A DNA stretch of 64,000 bases from Thiotrichaceae bacterium UBA4486 (GCA_002389045.1 DGNS01000009.1:355529-419528), one strand, 5' to 3'. Shown: positions 34,720 to 43,325, counted from the stretch's first letter. The notes: generated by a model not told the origin, from the sequence alone. Numbers and translations are program-made.

Positions 34720-34751
34720 ATTCTGGTCGAGTCAACCTGTTCTGTGTCCTG

Positions 34752-35206
34752 CTAGCGGTAATTGACTATTTGTTGATCCATCCTGCCGGGGGTACCCAGT
34801 CCGGCCAGAAACCGCATCGCGTTTTCCTGCCCCATGTATTTATCCAGAACCGTGCGGTACGTCTTGCGCAGGTCAACAAAGATCAAGCCATCCACGACCT
34901 CACTGAAATCGGGATCAACGTTAAAAGCGACAAAACGTCCTCTCAGTTTCAGGTACTGTTTCACCAGTACCGGGACACCCTTGTTGTCTTTCTCCAGTTC
35001 CTGCTTCAGCCAGGCAACCTGACCATGACGTTTGTATGGATTACGTGGCCTGACCAGACAGGATAATGAGGATTCAAAGTTGTTTATGCTCAGGCAGTCC
35101 ACCAGCAAATGTCGTGAAACAGTCTCATAGTCCTTGCTGATGCTGACCGGACCAAACAGGATGGGACAGGTTCCGTTACCGTGCCTGCCAATGCGCCATA
35201 AAGTGC
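34752..35206 (-). pseudogene. 5'-truncated second OlsB/hemolysin-like acyltransferase copy
   Basis: The open frame encodes only the C-terminal half of the same acyltransferase family as 32534-33462: TLWRIGRHGNGTCPILFGPVSIS (split here) to KQYLKLRGRFVAFNVDPDF and LDKYMG. Homology begins next to the stop of the glycosyltransferase gene at 35220, and the catalytic N-terminal half is missing. The first ATG in frame is at 35108, leaving 118 codons. It is probably a decayed duplicate that once followed the glycosyltransferase gene in the operon. Confidence 0.75.
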
Positions 35207-35219
35207 AAACGGGGTTTGA

Positions 35220-36263
35220 TCAGCCGGTTGCACAGGCGTCACTGATCGATTGCGGATCCGGGTGAGGATTCACAGGGGCGAGATGCTGCAGGAAGCACTC
35301 AGCGGAAGCGCGCCAGCAAAACGTTCTTGCATAGACCACGCAATCATCGCGATTGAGTTGCAATGCGCCTTCCACCGCCGCCTTCAGGTCTTCGTCGAGT
35401 ATGCCGGTCACGCCCTGTTTGACGACATCAATGGGCCCGGTGACCGGGTAGGCCGCCACCGGCAGTCCGCAGGCCATGGCTTCGAGCAGAACGATACCAA
35501 AGGTATCGGTACGGCTCGGAAACACAAATACATCGCAGGCTGCGAGCATGGCAGCAAGTTCTTCACCGAATTTAAAGCCGGTGAAAATCACATCCGGGTA
35601 GGCGGACTTCAATTTGTCGAGGTCCGGGCCATCACCGATCACCAGCCGGGTACCGGGCAATTCGAGATCCAGGAATGCCTCGATGTTTTTTTCCACGGCG
35701 ACGCGACCCAGGTACACGGAGATCGGGCGTTTGTGATCGAAAATATTCCGGGGTCCCGGTTTGAACAATGCGGCATCGACGCCACGTGACCAGACGATCA
35801 CATTTTCAAAACCACGGTTAATCAGTGTGCCACGCATATACTGACTCGGCACCATGGTTCTCACCGCGGGCTGATGAAACCTGCGCACCATGGCGTAGCC
35901 CAGAGACAATGGCAACGGAACCCGGGCGCGGAAGTATTCGGGAAACTGCGTGTGGTAGGAGGTGGTAAACGGCAGCTGGTTTTGTAAACAGTATTTACGC
36001 GCCGCCTGACCCAGCGGGCCTTCCGTGGCGACATGAATAGCGTCGGGGTTGATGCATTCAAGGCGCGCGCGTACGCCCCGGTACGGCATGACAGCCAGGC
36101 GTATCGATGGATAGGTCGGGCAGGGAATGGTGTGAAATTCGCCGGGATGGATGAATTGAACATCATGGCCAAGTAATTGCAATTCACGCTGCATGTATTC
36201 GTAGGTGCGGACAACACCATTGACCTGGGGTCGCCAGGCGTCGGTAACCACAACAATCTTCAT
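35220..36263 (-). CDS. GT4-family glycosyltransferase (glycolipid synthase, Agt-like)
   Basis: The 347-residue GT-B enzyme starts MKIVVVTDAWRPQVNGVVRT, the glycine loop of SQD2/DgdA/Agt-like lipid glycosyltransferases, and has the donor-site motifs SRGVDAALFKPG, YLGRVAVEKNIEAFL and FPSRTDTFGIVLLEAMACGLPVAAY. The ATG overlaps the stop of the PlcP-like phosphoesterase gene by four bases. In marine and soil bacteria the pair PlcP-Agt replaces phospholipids by glycolipids made from the released diacylglycerol under phosphate limitation. The pairing and the PHO box upstream support that role here; the sugar donor is not evident. Confidence 0.85.
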   Translation of the reverse strand: MKIVVVTDAWRPQVNGVVRTYEYMQRELQLLGHDVQFIHPGEFHTIPCPTYPSIRLAVMPYRGVRARLECINPDAIHVATEGPLGQAARKYCLQNQLPFTTSYHTQFPEYFRARVPLPLSLGYAMVRRFHQPAVRTMVPSQYMRGTLINRGFENVIVWSRGVDAALFKPGPRNIFDHKRPISVYLGRVAVEKNIEAFLDLELPGTRLVIGDGPDLDKLKSAYPDVIFTGFKFGEELAAMLAACDVFVFPSRTDTFGIVLLEAMACGLPVAAYPVTGPIDVVKQGVTGILDEDLKAAVEGALQLNRDDCVVYARTFCWRASAECFLQHLAPVNPHPDPQSISDACATG

Positions 36264-37060
36264 GCCACGAGATCGTGCTGCTTGATGGAATGCTGTTTAT
36301 CGGTCCAGTGCAACAGTTCCATGCTGCCCTGGTGTGTTTCCACCAGCGCCGTGCAACTCTCCACCCAGTCGCCGCAGTTGCAATACACCATATTATCGAG
36401 GCGTGTTATCTCGGCGCGATGGATATGACCGGATATAACTCCATCAACACCGTGGGTCATGGCTTCATGAACCAGTGCGGCCTCAAAATTACTGATGTAC
36501 TTTACCGCTTCCTTGACCTGGTGTTTCAGCATATTGGACAGCGACCAGTAGGACAGCCCGCAGCGGCGGCGAATGACATTTACCCAGGTATTGGCTTTCA
36601 GCAGAACCTCGTACAATGCACTGCCCAGCAGCGCCAGCATTTTCGAATTGGTAACCACCCCGTCAAACTGGTCGCCGTGGATGACCAGGAAACGCTTGCC
36701 GCAGCGGGTTTCGTGTATGGCTTCATCGACGAGGGTAAGATTACCGAAACTCATACCGGAAAAATCCCTGAGCAGTTCATCGTGGTTTCCGGTAACGTAA
36801 ATGATCCGGGTGCCGTGCTTGGCCTTGCCGAGCAGTGTGCGAATGACATCGTTATGCGCCTGCGGCCAGTGCAGTTTGCGTTTCATCTGCCAGATATCGA
36901 TGATGTCACCGACAAGGTACAGGTAATCACAGCGGGTGGAACGCAGAAAATCCAGCAGATAACCGGCGCTGCATCCGGGAAAACCCAGGTGCACATCAGA
37001 GATGAATATGGAACGGTAGTAGGTGGGCTCGATCCTGTGAATGTTCTTCATAAGATCCAC
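36260..37060 (-). CDS. plcP: PlcP/LpxH-like metallophosphoesterase (phospholipase C-type)
   Basis: The 266-residue calcineurin-fold enzyme has all metal motifs: SDVHLG, VGDIID, TGNHDE, HGDQFD and SGHIHRAE. COG2908 includes LpxH (lipid A synthesis) and PlcP, the phospholipase C that degrades membrane phospholipids under phosphate starvation. Proteins of the latter group are often labelled UDP-2,3-diacylglucosamine diphosphatase. The downstream glycosyltransferase coupling and an upstream PHO box favour PlcP over LpxH. The symbol is therefore an inference from context plus family. Confidence 0.8.
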   Translation of the reverse strand: MDLMKNIHRIEPTYYRSIFISDVHLGFPGCSAGYLLDFLRSTRCDYLYLVGDIIDIWQMKRKLHWPQAHNDVIRTLLGKAKHGTRIIYVTGNHDELLRDFSGMSFGNLTLVDEAIHETRCGKRFLVIHGDQFDGVVTNSKMLALLGSALYEVLLKANTWVNVIRRRCGLSYWSLSNMLKHQVKEAVKYISNFEAALVHEAMTHGVDGVISGHIHRAEITRLDNMVYCNCGDWVESCTALVETHQGSMELLHWTDKQHSIKQHDLVA

Positions 37061-37096
37061 GCAAGTGAAAGTTCACGCGAAGTCTTATCAAAAAAT

Positions 37097-37136
37097 ATGA
37101 CAATTCAATTCAAAACACATGACATTTTTATGAAAA
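37097..37136 (-). promoter_or_regulatory. PHO box of the plcP-glycosyltransferase operon
   Basis: On the minus strand TTTTCAT (37130-37136) and ATGTCAT (37119-37125) are separated by four bases, the PhoB direct-repeat layout CTGTCAT-N4-CTGTCAT with five and six of seven matches. A further TTGTCAT (37097-37103) lies exactly two 11-bp turns downstream in register. A -10-like GATAAG follows at 37084-37089, placing the site where PhoB replaces the -35 element. Confidence 0.7.
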
Positions 37137-37243
37137 ATACCTGATCACAAAGGGAAAAAACCCTATATCAATCGTGTCATTAAACAGTAAATTTATCAGG
37201 CTAGACTGATATACCCGGCTGGAAGAAACACAGGTAATGCATC

Positions 37244-37447
37244 ATGATTGATACCGCTGAAGAGAACATTCTTTTATCCATAAGTCAGAGTGAACGCCTG
37301 AGCATGCTGGAAGCACGACGCCTGCTGGAGCTTCGCCGCAGGTACCCCACAAGGCCTGCCATCGATCTGTTAAACAACAATAGCGAATGCCGGGATGCGA
37401 CCCGAACCTGCAAGGCCAGACCTGCCCGACAAATGATTGATGACTGA
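37244..37447 (+). CDS. small hypothetical protein
   Basis: A 67-codon frame is divergent from plcP and ends nine bases before the convergent nitroreductase stop. The product is charged and helical in its first half (IDTAEENILLSISQSERLSM, then LEARRLLELRRRYPTRPAIDLL) and basic with two Cys in its second half. Amphipathic spacing of Leu suggests a helix-turn-helix-like or dimerising small protein, but I recognise no family. The ribosome binding site is weak. Confidence 0.4.
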   Translation: MIDTAEENILLSISQSERLSMLEARRLLELRRRYPTRPAIDLLNNNSECRDATRTCKARPARQMIDD

Positions 37448-37455
37448 GCACAGAA

Positions 37456-38016
37456 TCAGGGTAGTTCCGTCGTCAGTTCGATCGCATTACGCCGGGTGCT
37501 GACCGGGTCCTCGTCGGCATAACCGTACCAGATCAGACCAACCACCTCTTCGACTTCCCGGTCCACCCAGACAAGATCATAAAAGCGATCAGCGCGGATG
37601 ACTTCCCCGGTGGTCCATTTCATACCAATACCATGCAACCAGAGCACCAGTGACAGGTTATGTATCACACAACAGCAAGCTGCGTAATCCTCTTTGGCAA
37701 GCAGCGAATCATTTGATTTCTGGCAGGTCACCACCAGCCAGCCGGGAACCTGTAACCATTTCTCGAGTTTCATGCGGCCGGCCTCTTCGCCTTTGGCAGC
37801 GCTGACCAGTTCCGCATTCAGGCGGCAAACCTGTTCGCGGGTATCGGCACCCAGCAGGTAAAAGCGCCAGGGTTCGGTAAGGTGATGATTGGGCGCCCAC
37901 ACCGCGGTATCAATCGCATCGCGAATCACATCAGTAGGTACCGGCTGCGGTTTGAACCGGTTGATTGAACGCCGGTTCCTGATCAGTGTTTCAATGTTAT
38001 GCTTGTCACTGCTCAT
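37456..38016 (-). CDS. nitroreductase-family flavoprotein
   Basis: The 186-residue protein begins with the FMN-binding LIRNRRSINRFKPQPVP, followed by AIDTAVWAPNHHLTEPWRFYLLG and a conserved AKEDYAACCCVIHNLSLVLWLHGIGMKW region; the C-terminal GLIWYGYADE replaces the usual xGxP motif. It resembles the YdjA/TM1586-like short nitroreductases, homodimeric FMN enzymes that reduce nitro compounds or quinones with NAD(P)H. The physiological substrate is unknown. It is 26 bases downstream of the kinase gene's end on the same strand arrangement but reads before it only in space; the two have separate starts. Confidence 0.85.
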   Translation of the reverse strand: MSSDKHNIETLIRNRRSINRFKPQPVPTDVIRDAIDTAVWAPNHHLTEPWRFYLLGADTREQVCRLNAELVSAAKGEEAGRMKLEKWLQVPGWLVVTCQKSNDSLLAKEDYAACCCVIHNLSLVLWLHGIGMKWTTGEVIRADRFYDLVWVDREVEEVVGLIWYGYADEDPVSTRRNAIELTTELP

Positions 38017-38042
38017 GATGTCATGACCTCGTATTGCAAATT

Positions 38043-40010
38043 CTATTTGCCGCTGTTCTTTCTGGCTTCGCGGATCTTGCGCAGGGCTTTCTGCAAACCT
38101 TCATTGTCCGGTGAGATTTCCAGCGCTTCACGCACGTAATTCTCGGCCAGTTCGAATTCTCCCGCTTCCAGCGCTTGTTTCAGGTTTCGTTCAAAATTTC
38201 GTGCCATGCGTCTGGCCAGGTTACGGGCATCCTGGTCGTCCGGATTTCTGCTCAGCATCTCCCTTATTTGCAACAGCATACTGCGTTCCTGTTCCGTCAT
38301 CAGCGAGGTGCGGTCCTGCTCCACCACCGAAGGCAAGTCACCCTGCGATTGTGTTGATTCTGCTTGTGCAGGCTCCGGACGGTTCTGACGTGACGCCGCG
38401 GCTACAGCGGCCCGCATGCGTTGCCGGGCATCATCCAGTCCGGAGTGAGACGGTTCAACATCGACCGCCTTGCCGAGGTAATTGCGGGCCTGGATCCAGT
38501 CCTCACGCATGAGTGCCGCATCCATCAATTCGATGTATTTGCCGGCAACCGTGTACAGCCCGGTGGCGGCCTCACGGTTTTCCGGCTCGAGCCCCAGCAC
38601 CTGTTGATATTTTTCCACGGCATTGTTGCCTTCGGGACTGGTCAGGCGCAGTGCCTCGATATCCTGCCCGGCCACCCGCAGAAGCCGGGCAATCCGGTTC
38701 TCTGTGTCTGCGGCGGATTGCGTATCGGTGCTCTCTTCCCCGTCCGGCGACGACACTGTTGTAGCAGAGGTGCTGTCGGGCAACACGGTCGGAGTTGATC
38801 GGTCCGACCCGGCTTCCGCCTGTTGTTGTGGCTGCGGAGTGACCGGTTTTTGCGGATCTTGCCGGGCATTATGAACGAGTACTGCCAGCAACAGCACTGC
38901 AAGCAGGCTGATCCCCCACTTCAGTTTCCGGTGTGTGACGGGCGCAACATGCGGCGTTGCCGGTGCCGGTGCCGGTGCCGACGCCGGTTCATCAGCACCG
39001 GTGGATACATTGCCGGTAGATTCGAACTGAAAGGTTTCACCCGCGTTGACCGCAGCCGCGGGCGTGGCTTCCGTCGCAGCATCACCATTCGGATACAGCG
39101 GCAGCGTTGCGGCTTCTGAATCCGCGCTAACGCCCGTAAATTCACTGCGCCATGCGGCAATATCCTGCGGGCGGTCATCGGCCCTGAAGCACAGCGCGTG
39201 ATCGACAGCGTGCAGAAACGCCTTGCTGAAACCGGCCGGCATAATCTCCACGGCCGGCACCAGAATGTCCTTGCCGGCGTGCAGCAAGGCCTCACTGCGA
39301 TCCACGGCATTCGGCGGTGAGCGGCCAACCGTGGCGCGATACAGGGTGGCGCCCAGTCCGTAGATATCCGTCCACGGTCCCTGCTTGTCACTCTTGCTGA
39401 CGTATTGTTCAAACGGCGCGAAACCCGGTGAAACCATGGTGGTCAGCGTCCGTGTCTGCTGGCCGAGCGCCTGGCGCGCCGAACCGAAATCCAGCAGCAC
39501 CGGTGTGCCGTCCTCGCGCTGGTAAATATTGGCCGGCTTGATGTCGCGATGAATGAAGCCCATGGCATGGACTTGTTCCAGACCGTCCAGCAAAGGCATG
39601 ATCAATTGCCGCTGTTCCGCCTCGGGCAACATGCCGCGTTCTTTCAACACATCATGCAGGGCACGGCCCTGCTCGTATTCCATGACCATGTAGGCGGTAT
39701 TGTTGTCGGTGAATACCGTCAGCACCCTGACAATATTCGGGTGCTTGAAGCGGGCCAGTGTTCTGGCTTCCTTGATGAAGCGATCCAGTCCCCAGGCGTA
39801 TTGATCACCGTGCTCGCCGGAGACCGGATGCACCGAGTCATCGTCCTCCCTGAACGCCAGTTCCGTCGGCAGGTATTCCTTGATCGCGACCCGCTGGTTG
39901 AGATTGGTATCATCAGCCAGGTAGGTAATGCCGAAACCGCCCTGTCCGAGGACGTCACGAACCACATACCAGTGCAGCTTGTAGCCGGACGGCAGCGAAT
40001 GTCTGGCCAT
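38043..40010 (-). CDS. transmembrane Ser/Thr protein kinase with C-terminal TPR repeats
   Basis: The 655-residue protein has a Hanks-type kinase domain (about 14-285): glycine loop GQGGFGITYLA, catalytic Lys in VAIKEY, HRDIKPANI loop and DFGSAR, with a PGFAPFEQY activation segment. A proline/alanine-rich linker leads to one transmembrane helix (about 366-385) and then a Gln/Ser-rich linker and TPR-like helices (about 455-650). The layout is of a membrane receptor kinase with the TPR part in the periplasm. Its start is only four bases after the stop of the upstream dehydrogenase gene, so the two are co-transcribed. Targets are unknown. Confidence 0.92.
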   Translation of the reverse strand: MARHSLPSGYKLHWYVVRDVLGQGGFGITYLADDTNLNQRVAIKEYLPTELAFREDDDSVHPVSGEHGDQYAWGLDRFIKEARTLARFKHPNIVRVLTVFTDNNTAYMVMEYEQGRALHDVLKERGMLPEAEQRQLIMPLLDGLEQVHAMGFIHRDIKPANIYQREDGTPVLLDFGSARQALGQQTRTLTTMVSPGFAPFEQYVSKSDKQGPWTDIYGLGATLYRATVGRSPPNAVDRSEALLHAGKDILVPAVEIMPAGFSKAFLHAVDHALCFRADDRPQDIAAWRSEFTGVSADSEAATLPLYPNGDAATEATPAAAVNAGETFQFESTGNVSTGADEPASAPAPAPATPHVAPVTHRKLKWGISLLAVLLLAVLVHNARQDPQKPVTPQPQQQAEAGSDRSTPTVLPDSTSATTVSSPDGEESTDTQSAADTENRIARLLRVAGQDIEALRLTSPEGNNAVEKYQQVLGLEPENREAATGLYTVAGKYIELMDAALMREDWIQARNYLGKAVDVEPSHSGLDDARQRMRAAVAAASRQNRPEPAQAESTQSQGDLPSVVEQDRTSLMTEQERSMLLQIREMLSRNPDDQDARNLARRMARNFERNLKQALEAGEFELAENYVREALEISPDNEGLQKALRKIREARKNSGK

Positions 40011-40014
40011 AGGC

Positions 40015-41007
40015 TCAGGTCTTGCCCATGTCCAGCACCGCGGCGCCGGTCAGACGCCCGGCACGCAGATCGTCCATGGCCTCATTGGCCTGTCGCAGGC
40101 TGTAGCGGCTGACCTCGGTATGAATGGCCATGTCACACAGCAGTTGCATGAATTCCTCACCGTCCCTGCGGGTAAGATTGGCTACCGACTGGATGCGCCG
40201 CTCGCCCCAGAGAATGGCGTAGGGAAACGCCGGGATATCCGACATGTGAATACCCGCGCAGACAACCACACCGCCCTTTTTAACCGCTTTCAGGGCCGCC
40301 GGAACCAGCTCGCCCACGGGCGCGTAGATGATGGCTGCATCCAGGGATTCGGGTGCGGGTTCACCGGCATTGCCGGCCCAGACCGCCCCCAACTGGCGGG
40401 CGAACGCCTGGGCGCGGGTATCGCCATCACGGGTGAAGGCGTATATTTCTCGGCCCTGCTGCCGGGCAATCTGGCTGATGATATGGGCGGCCGCGCCAAA
40501 TCCATAGATCCCCAGCCTGCGGGCTGCACCTGTCATTCGATAGGATCGATAACCGATCAATCCGGCGCACATGAACGGCGCCGTGGCTATCGGATCGGCA
40601 TGCGGGGGAACGGGCAAGGCAAAACGGGGGCTGGCAAGCGTATACTCGGCAAAACCACCGTTGACGTGATAGCCGGTAAATTGCGCCTCATCACAGAGAT
40701 TTTCCCTGCCGGAGCGGCAGAATTCACACACACCGCAGGTCCGGGCCAGCCATGGTACGCCGACGGTATCGCCGACGGCCATGCCTGTGACATCCCCGCC
40801 GATCCCGGCGACGGTGCCGATGATCTCGTGCCCGGGGATCACGGGCAGCATCTGCTCCGGTAAATCGCCGTCGCAGATATGCAGATCGGTCCGGCATACG
40901 GCACAGGCCTGGACCTGGATCAGGATCTCGTCCGGCCCGCAGGCCGGTGTTGATAACTCTTTAAAAACCAGTGGCTTATGGATTTCTTCCAGAACCATGG
41001 CCCGCAT
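40015..41007 (-). CDS. zinc-dependent alcohol dehydrogenase
   Basis: The 330-residue MDR-family enzyme has catalytic zinc ligands Cys38 (CAVCRTDLH) and the GHEIIGTVAGIG region, the structural-zinc cysteines CGVCEFCRSGRENLC, and a nucleotide-binding GIYGFGAAAHIISQIA (GxGxxxH variant). The HxxDxDL motif (HICDGDLPEQMLPVIPGHE) fits the group of zinc alcohol dehydrogenases related to AdhA/YL498-type enzymes. It is followed after four bases by the kinase gene. The GFGAAAH dinucleotide motif is slightly unusual and could shift cofactor preference. Confidence 0.9.
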   Translation of the reverse strand: MRAMVLEEIHKPLVFKELSTPACGPDEILIQVQACAVCRTDLHICDGDLPEQMLPVIPGHEIIGTVAGIGGDVTGMAVGDTVGVPWLARTCGVCEFCRSGRENLCDEAQFTGYHVNGGFAEYTLASPRFALPVPPHADPIATAPFMCAGLIGYRSYRMTGAARRLGIYGFGAAAHIISQIARQQGREIYAFTRDGDTRAQAFARQLGAVWAGNAGEPAPESLDAAIIYAPVGELVPAALKAVKKGGVVVCAGIHMSDIPAFPYAILWGERRIQSVANLTRRDGEEFMQLLCDMAIHTEVSRYSLRQANEAMDDLRAGRLTGAAVLDMGKT

Positions 41008-41137
41008 GGGGAGTTCTCCTGTTTAATCCGGGGCAAATGGATTATTACAGCGATCGCGCCGCGGACACAATGCCTCAAGCTTCAGCCATCCCGGCCGATA
41101 CCTGTCGGAGAAGTCGACTTTCGACAGGAGGATAAGC

Positions 41138-41539
41138 ATGAAAAAAATCCCGAACAGTCATACAGAACCGGAACAACTCTCCTCGGTTACCGCCCTGACC
41201 CATTTACTGGCGATGAACACGATGATGGAAGCCGCCCGGGCCGGCCGTGAGGCCAGGGGCTTTGCCGCCGTGGCCGGGGAAATCCAGGACCTCTCCCGCA
41301 AAACCAACCAGTCATTCGCACGCGGCGGGATCCCCGGATTATCTGACATCAAACTGGATCAGGATGATCTCGATATGGCCGTTCATGATCAACTGAATGC
41401 GCTGGAAGAACTCAACACCACCCAGGGTTCCATTACCCGGATCAACAACGGCACCCGCGGCGGCAGAGATCTGCCGATCCGTGATCTGAATCACCTGTAC
41501 CAGTTGCTTTGCCACGATCAGGGTAACGAATCCGCCTGA
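41138..41539 (+). CDS. orphan soluble protein with a chemoreceptor signalling-tip segment
   Basis: This 133-residue protein has no membrane helix, no HAMP domain and no sensor. Residues about 17-60 (VTALTHLLAMNTMMEAARAGREARGFAAVAGEIQDLSRKTNQS, in pieces) match the hairpin tip of methyl-accepting chemotaxis proteins, which contacts CheA and CheW; the usual NAAIEAARAGE core reads TMMEAARAGR. The rest is a charged helical tail (DQDDLDMAVHDQLNALEEL). AGGAGG lies before the ATG. No chemotaxis gene is nearby. It is either a receptor remnant kept as a free tip or a domesticated CheA/CheW-binding peptide. Confidence 0.7.
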   Translation: MKKIPNSHTEPEQLSSVTALTHLLAMNTMMEAARAGREARGFAAVAGEIQDLSRKTNQSFARGGIPGLSDIKLDQDDLDMAVHDQLNALEELNTTQGSITRINNGTRGGRDLPIRDLNHLYQLLCHDQGNESA

Positions 41540-41590
41540 GCGGCTGCTGATGACCCGGTTGTTTCTCCGGAGATTTTGACCATCAAACAA

Positions 41591-41614
41591 CCCGGCCAGG
41601 ATTCATCGGCCGGG
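41591..41614 (+). terminator. GC hairpin after the receptor-tip gene
   Basis: CCCGGCC (41591-41597) pairs with GGCCGGG (41608-41614) around a 10-base loop, and flanking CATCA/TGATG adds outer pairing. There is no T-run, so termination would be inefficient; it may only be a structured 3' end. The rest of the 295-base gap holds no gene. Confidence 0.35.
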
Positions 41615-41834
41615 TGATGTGCGGTATTCCCTGCTGTCACGCCCACTCCCCACGGCTTTAGAGTCACTGCCCTGAAACCGCCCGCTTCAGCCACCGGGTG
41701 TATCGCAGTTACCGGCTTCGATAACTACAGCGGGCGCTCCTTCTCCGATACAATGAAGTGAGTTGCGGATTTCAGGAGGCATCGGAACCTGGTGTCCGCC
41801 TGTTAACGAAATCGAATAATTCGGAGACACCATC

Positions 41835-42302
41835 ATGGCAATTGAAGAAGGCAAACGCGCACCGGCATTCACCCTTGTAAATCAAAGCGGCGAAAAAGTA
41901 TCTCTGAAGTCATTGCAGGGCAAACACGTCATCGTCTATTTCTATCCTAAAGATGACACCCCCGGTTGTACTAAAGAAGCCTGCGGTTTTCGCGATGCCT
42001 GGAAGGACATTCAGAAAACCGGTGCCGTCGTTCTCGGTATATCACCGGATGATCAGGCGTCGCACAGGAAATTCATCAGCAAATACAAATTGCCGTTCCA
42101 GTTGCTCAGCGACCCGGATAAAAAAGTCATGAGCAAATACGAAGCCTACGGCGAGAAAATGATGTACGGGAAAAAAGTCGAGGGCGTGATTCGTTCCACG
42201 GTCTGGATCGGTCCGGATGGCAAGGTCATCAAACACTGGCGCAGGGTTCCGAAAGCGGCCGATCATCCGGACAAGGTTCTGCAAGCCCTGCAGAATGCCT
42301 GA
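41835..42302 (+). CDS. bcp: thioredoxin-dependent thiol peroxidase (Bcp/PrxQ)
   Basis: The 155-residue peroxiredoxin has peroxidatic Cys45 in YPKDDTPGCTKEACGF with a resolving Cys50 five residues on, the E. coli Bcp arrangement. The fold continues through GISPDDQASHRKFISKY and RSTVWIGPDGK. It reduces hydroperoxides using thioredoxin. It is followed after two bases by greB. I see no clear OxyR site upstream of it, unlike the peroxiredoxin-glutaredoxin gene at 50151. Confidence 0.94.
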   Translation: MAIEEGKRAPAFTLVNQSGEKVSLKSLQGKHVIVYFYPKDDTPGCTKEACGFRDAWKDIQKTGAVVLGISPDDQASHRKFISKYKLPFQLLSDPDKKVMSKYEAYGEKMMYGKKVEGVIRSTVWIGPDGKVIKHWRRVPKAADHPDKVLQALQNA

Positions 42303-42304
42303 TC

Positions 42305-42793
42305 ATGAGTCGCTGGCGGGAACGCGGTCCGGCGCCCTCGCCCTACATCACCGCGGAGGGGTACCGGCAACTGGAGCAGGAATGCAAATCACTGTGGCAA
42401 AAACGTGAACAGGTACGCCAGGCGGTTGCCGCGGCCGCCGCCGAAGGCGACCGATCCGAGAACGCCGAATACATTTACCGCAAGAAACAATTACGGGAAA
42501 TCGACCGGCGTATCGCCTACCTGCAAAAACGCCTGCCCGAACTCAATGTCCCTGCAGCAACGCCGGATAGCGACCGCGTCTTTTTCAGCGCCACGGTGAC
42601 GCTGGAAGATGATGCCGGTAACCGCTTTCAGTACCGCATCGTCGGGCCGGATGAAATCGGCCGGGATGATGGCTGGATCAGCGTGGATTCACCGCTGGCG
42701 CGCACCCTGCTTGGCAAATGCACGGACGATGAGGTCTGTCTGCGTACCCGCAAGGGCGAAGCCCGCTATATAATCCTCTGCATCACCTACTGA
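42305..42793 (+). CDS. greB: transcription elongation factor GreB
   Basis: The 162-residue factor has the N-terminal coiled coil with the acidic tip EGDRSENAEYIYRKKQLREID, whose Asp/Glu pair coordinates Mg2+ in the RNA polymerase secondary channel, and a C-terminal FKBP-like domain (RIVGPDE, WISVDSPLARTLLGK). The ARG-like basic surface and the RWRERGPAPSPYIT N-terminus identify GreB, not GreA. It rescues backtracked polymerase by RNA cleavage. It lies between bcp and lemA in a tight same-strand cluster. Confidence 0.95.
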   Translation: MSRWRERGPAPSPYITAEGYRQLEQECKSLWQKREQVRQAVAAAAAEGDRSENAEYIYRKKQLREIDRRIAYLQKRLPELNVPAATPDSDRVFFSATVTLEDDAGNRFQYRIVGPDEIGRDDGWISVDSPLARTLLGKCTDDEVCLRTRKGEARYIILCITY

Positions 42794-42799
42794 ACCACC

Positions 42800-43324
42800 A
42801 TGCTACAGTACCTGGAAATCTACCTGCTTGTATCGGGATTACCCGCTGTCTGGGCAATTGTTATCTACAATCTGCTGGTGCGCGATAAAAACCGGGTGCT
42901 CACCGCCTGGAGTGATATCGATGTGCAGCTCAAGCGCCGCCACGACCTGATTCCGAAACTGGTGGAGGCGGTGAAACACTATGCCGACTATGAAAGCACC
43001 ATGCTCACACACATCACTGAACTCAGACAACAAAGCGAAACCGTGGCCGACATCGCCAGAAAGGGTGAAGTAGAACAGGAACTCGCCGGGACCGTGAACA
43101 AGCTGCTGGCCATTGCCGAGGATTATCCGGATCTCAAGGCCAGCGCATCCTACCTGGATTTACAACGGAATCTGACTGACGTCGAGCAGCAGTTGCAGTA
43201 TGCCCGGCGCTATTACAATGGCGCGGTGCGCAACCTGAATATCCGCATCGAATCCTTTCCCGATATGCTGGTGGCACGACTGTTTGGTTATCGACAGGCG
43301 CAGTTTTTCCAGTACGAGAACTGA
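42800..43324 (+). CDS. lemA: LemA family protein
   Basis: The 174-residue protein has one N-terminal transmembrane helix (about 5-25), the LemA hallmark NRVLTAWSDIDVQLKRRHDLIPKLVEAVKHYADYE and the helical ASYLDLQRNLTDVEQQLQYARRYYNGAVRNLN region, ending FGYRQAQFFQYEN. LemA forms a membrane-anchored four-helix bundle of unknown biochemical role. It is followed after one base by a DUF2207 gene, its usual partner. Confidence 0.94.
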   Translation: MLQYLEIYLLVSGLPAVWAIVIYNLLVRDKNRVLTAWSDIDVQLKRRHDLIPKLVEAVKHYADYESTMLTHITELRQQSETVADIARKGEVEQELAGTVNKLLAIAEDYPDLKASASYLDLQRNLTDVEQQLQYARRYYNGAVRNLNIRIESFPDMLVARLFGYRQAQFFQYEN

Positions 43325-43325
43325 G

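Noticed and set aside
36275..37144. 289-codon frame opposite the PlcP-like gene
   Set aside because: Antisense to a gene with all metal motifs intact and running across its PHO box.
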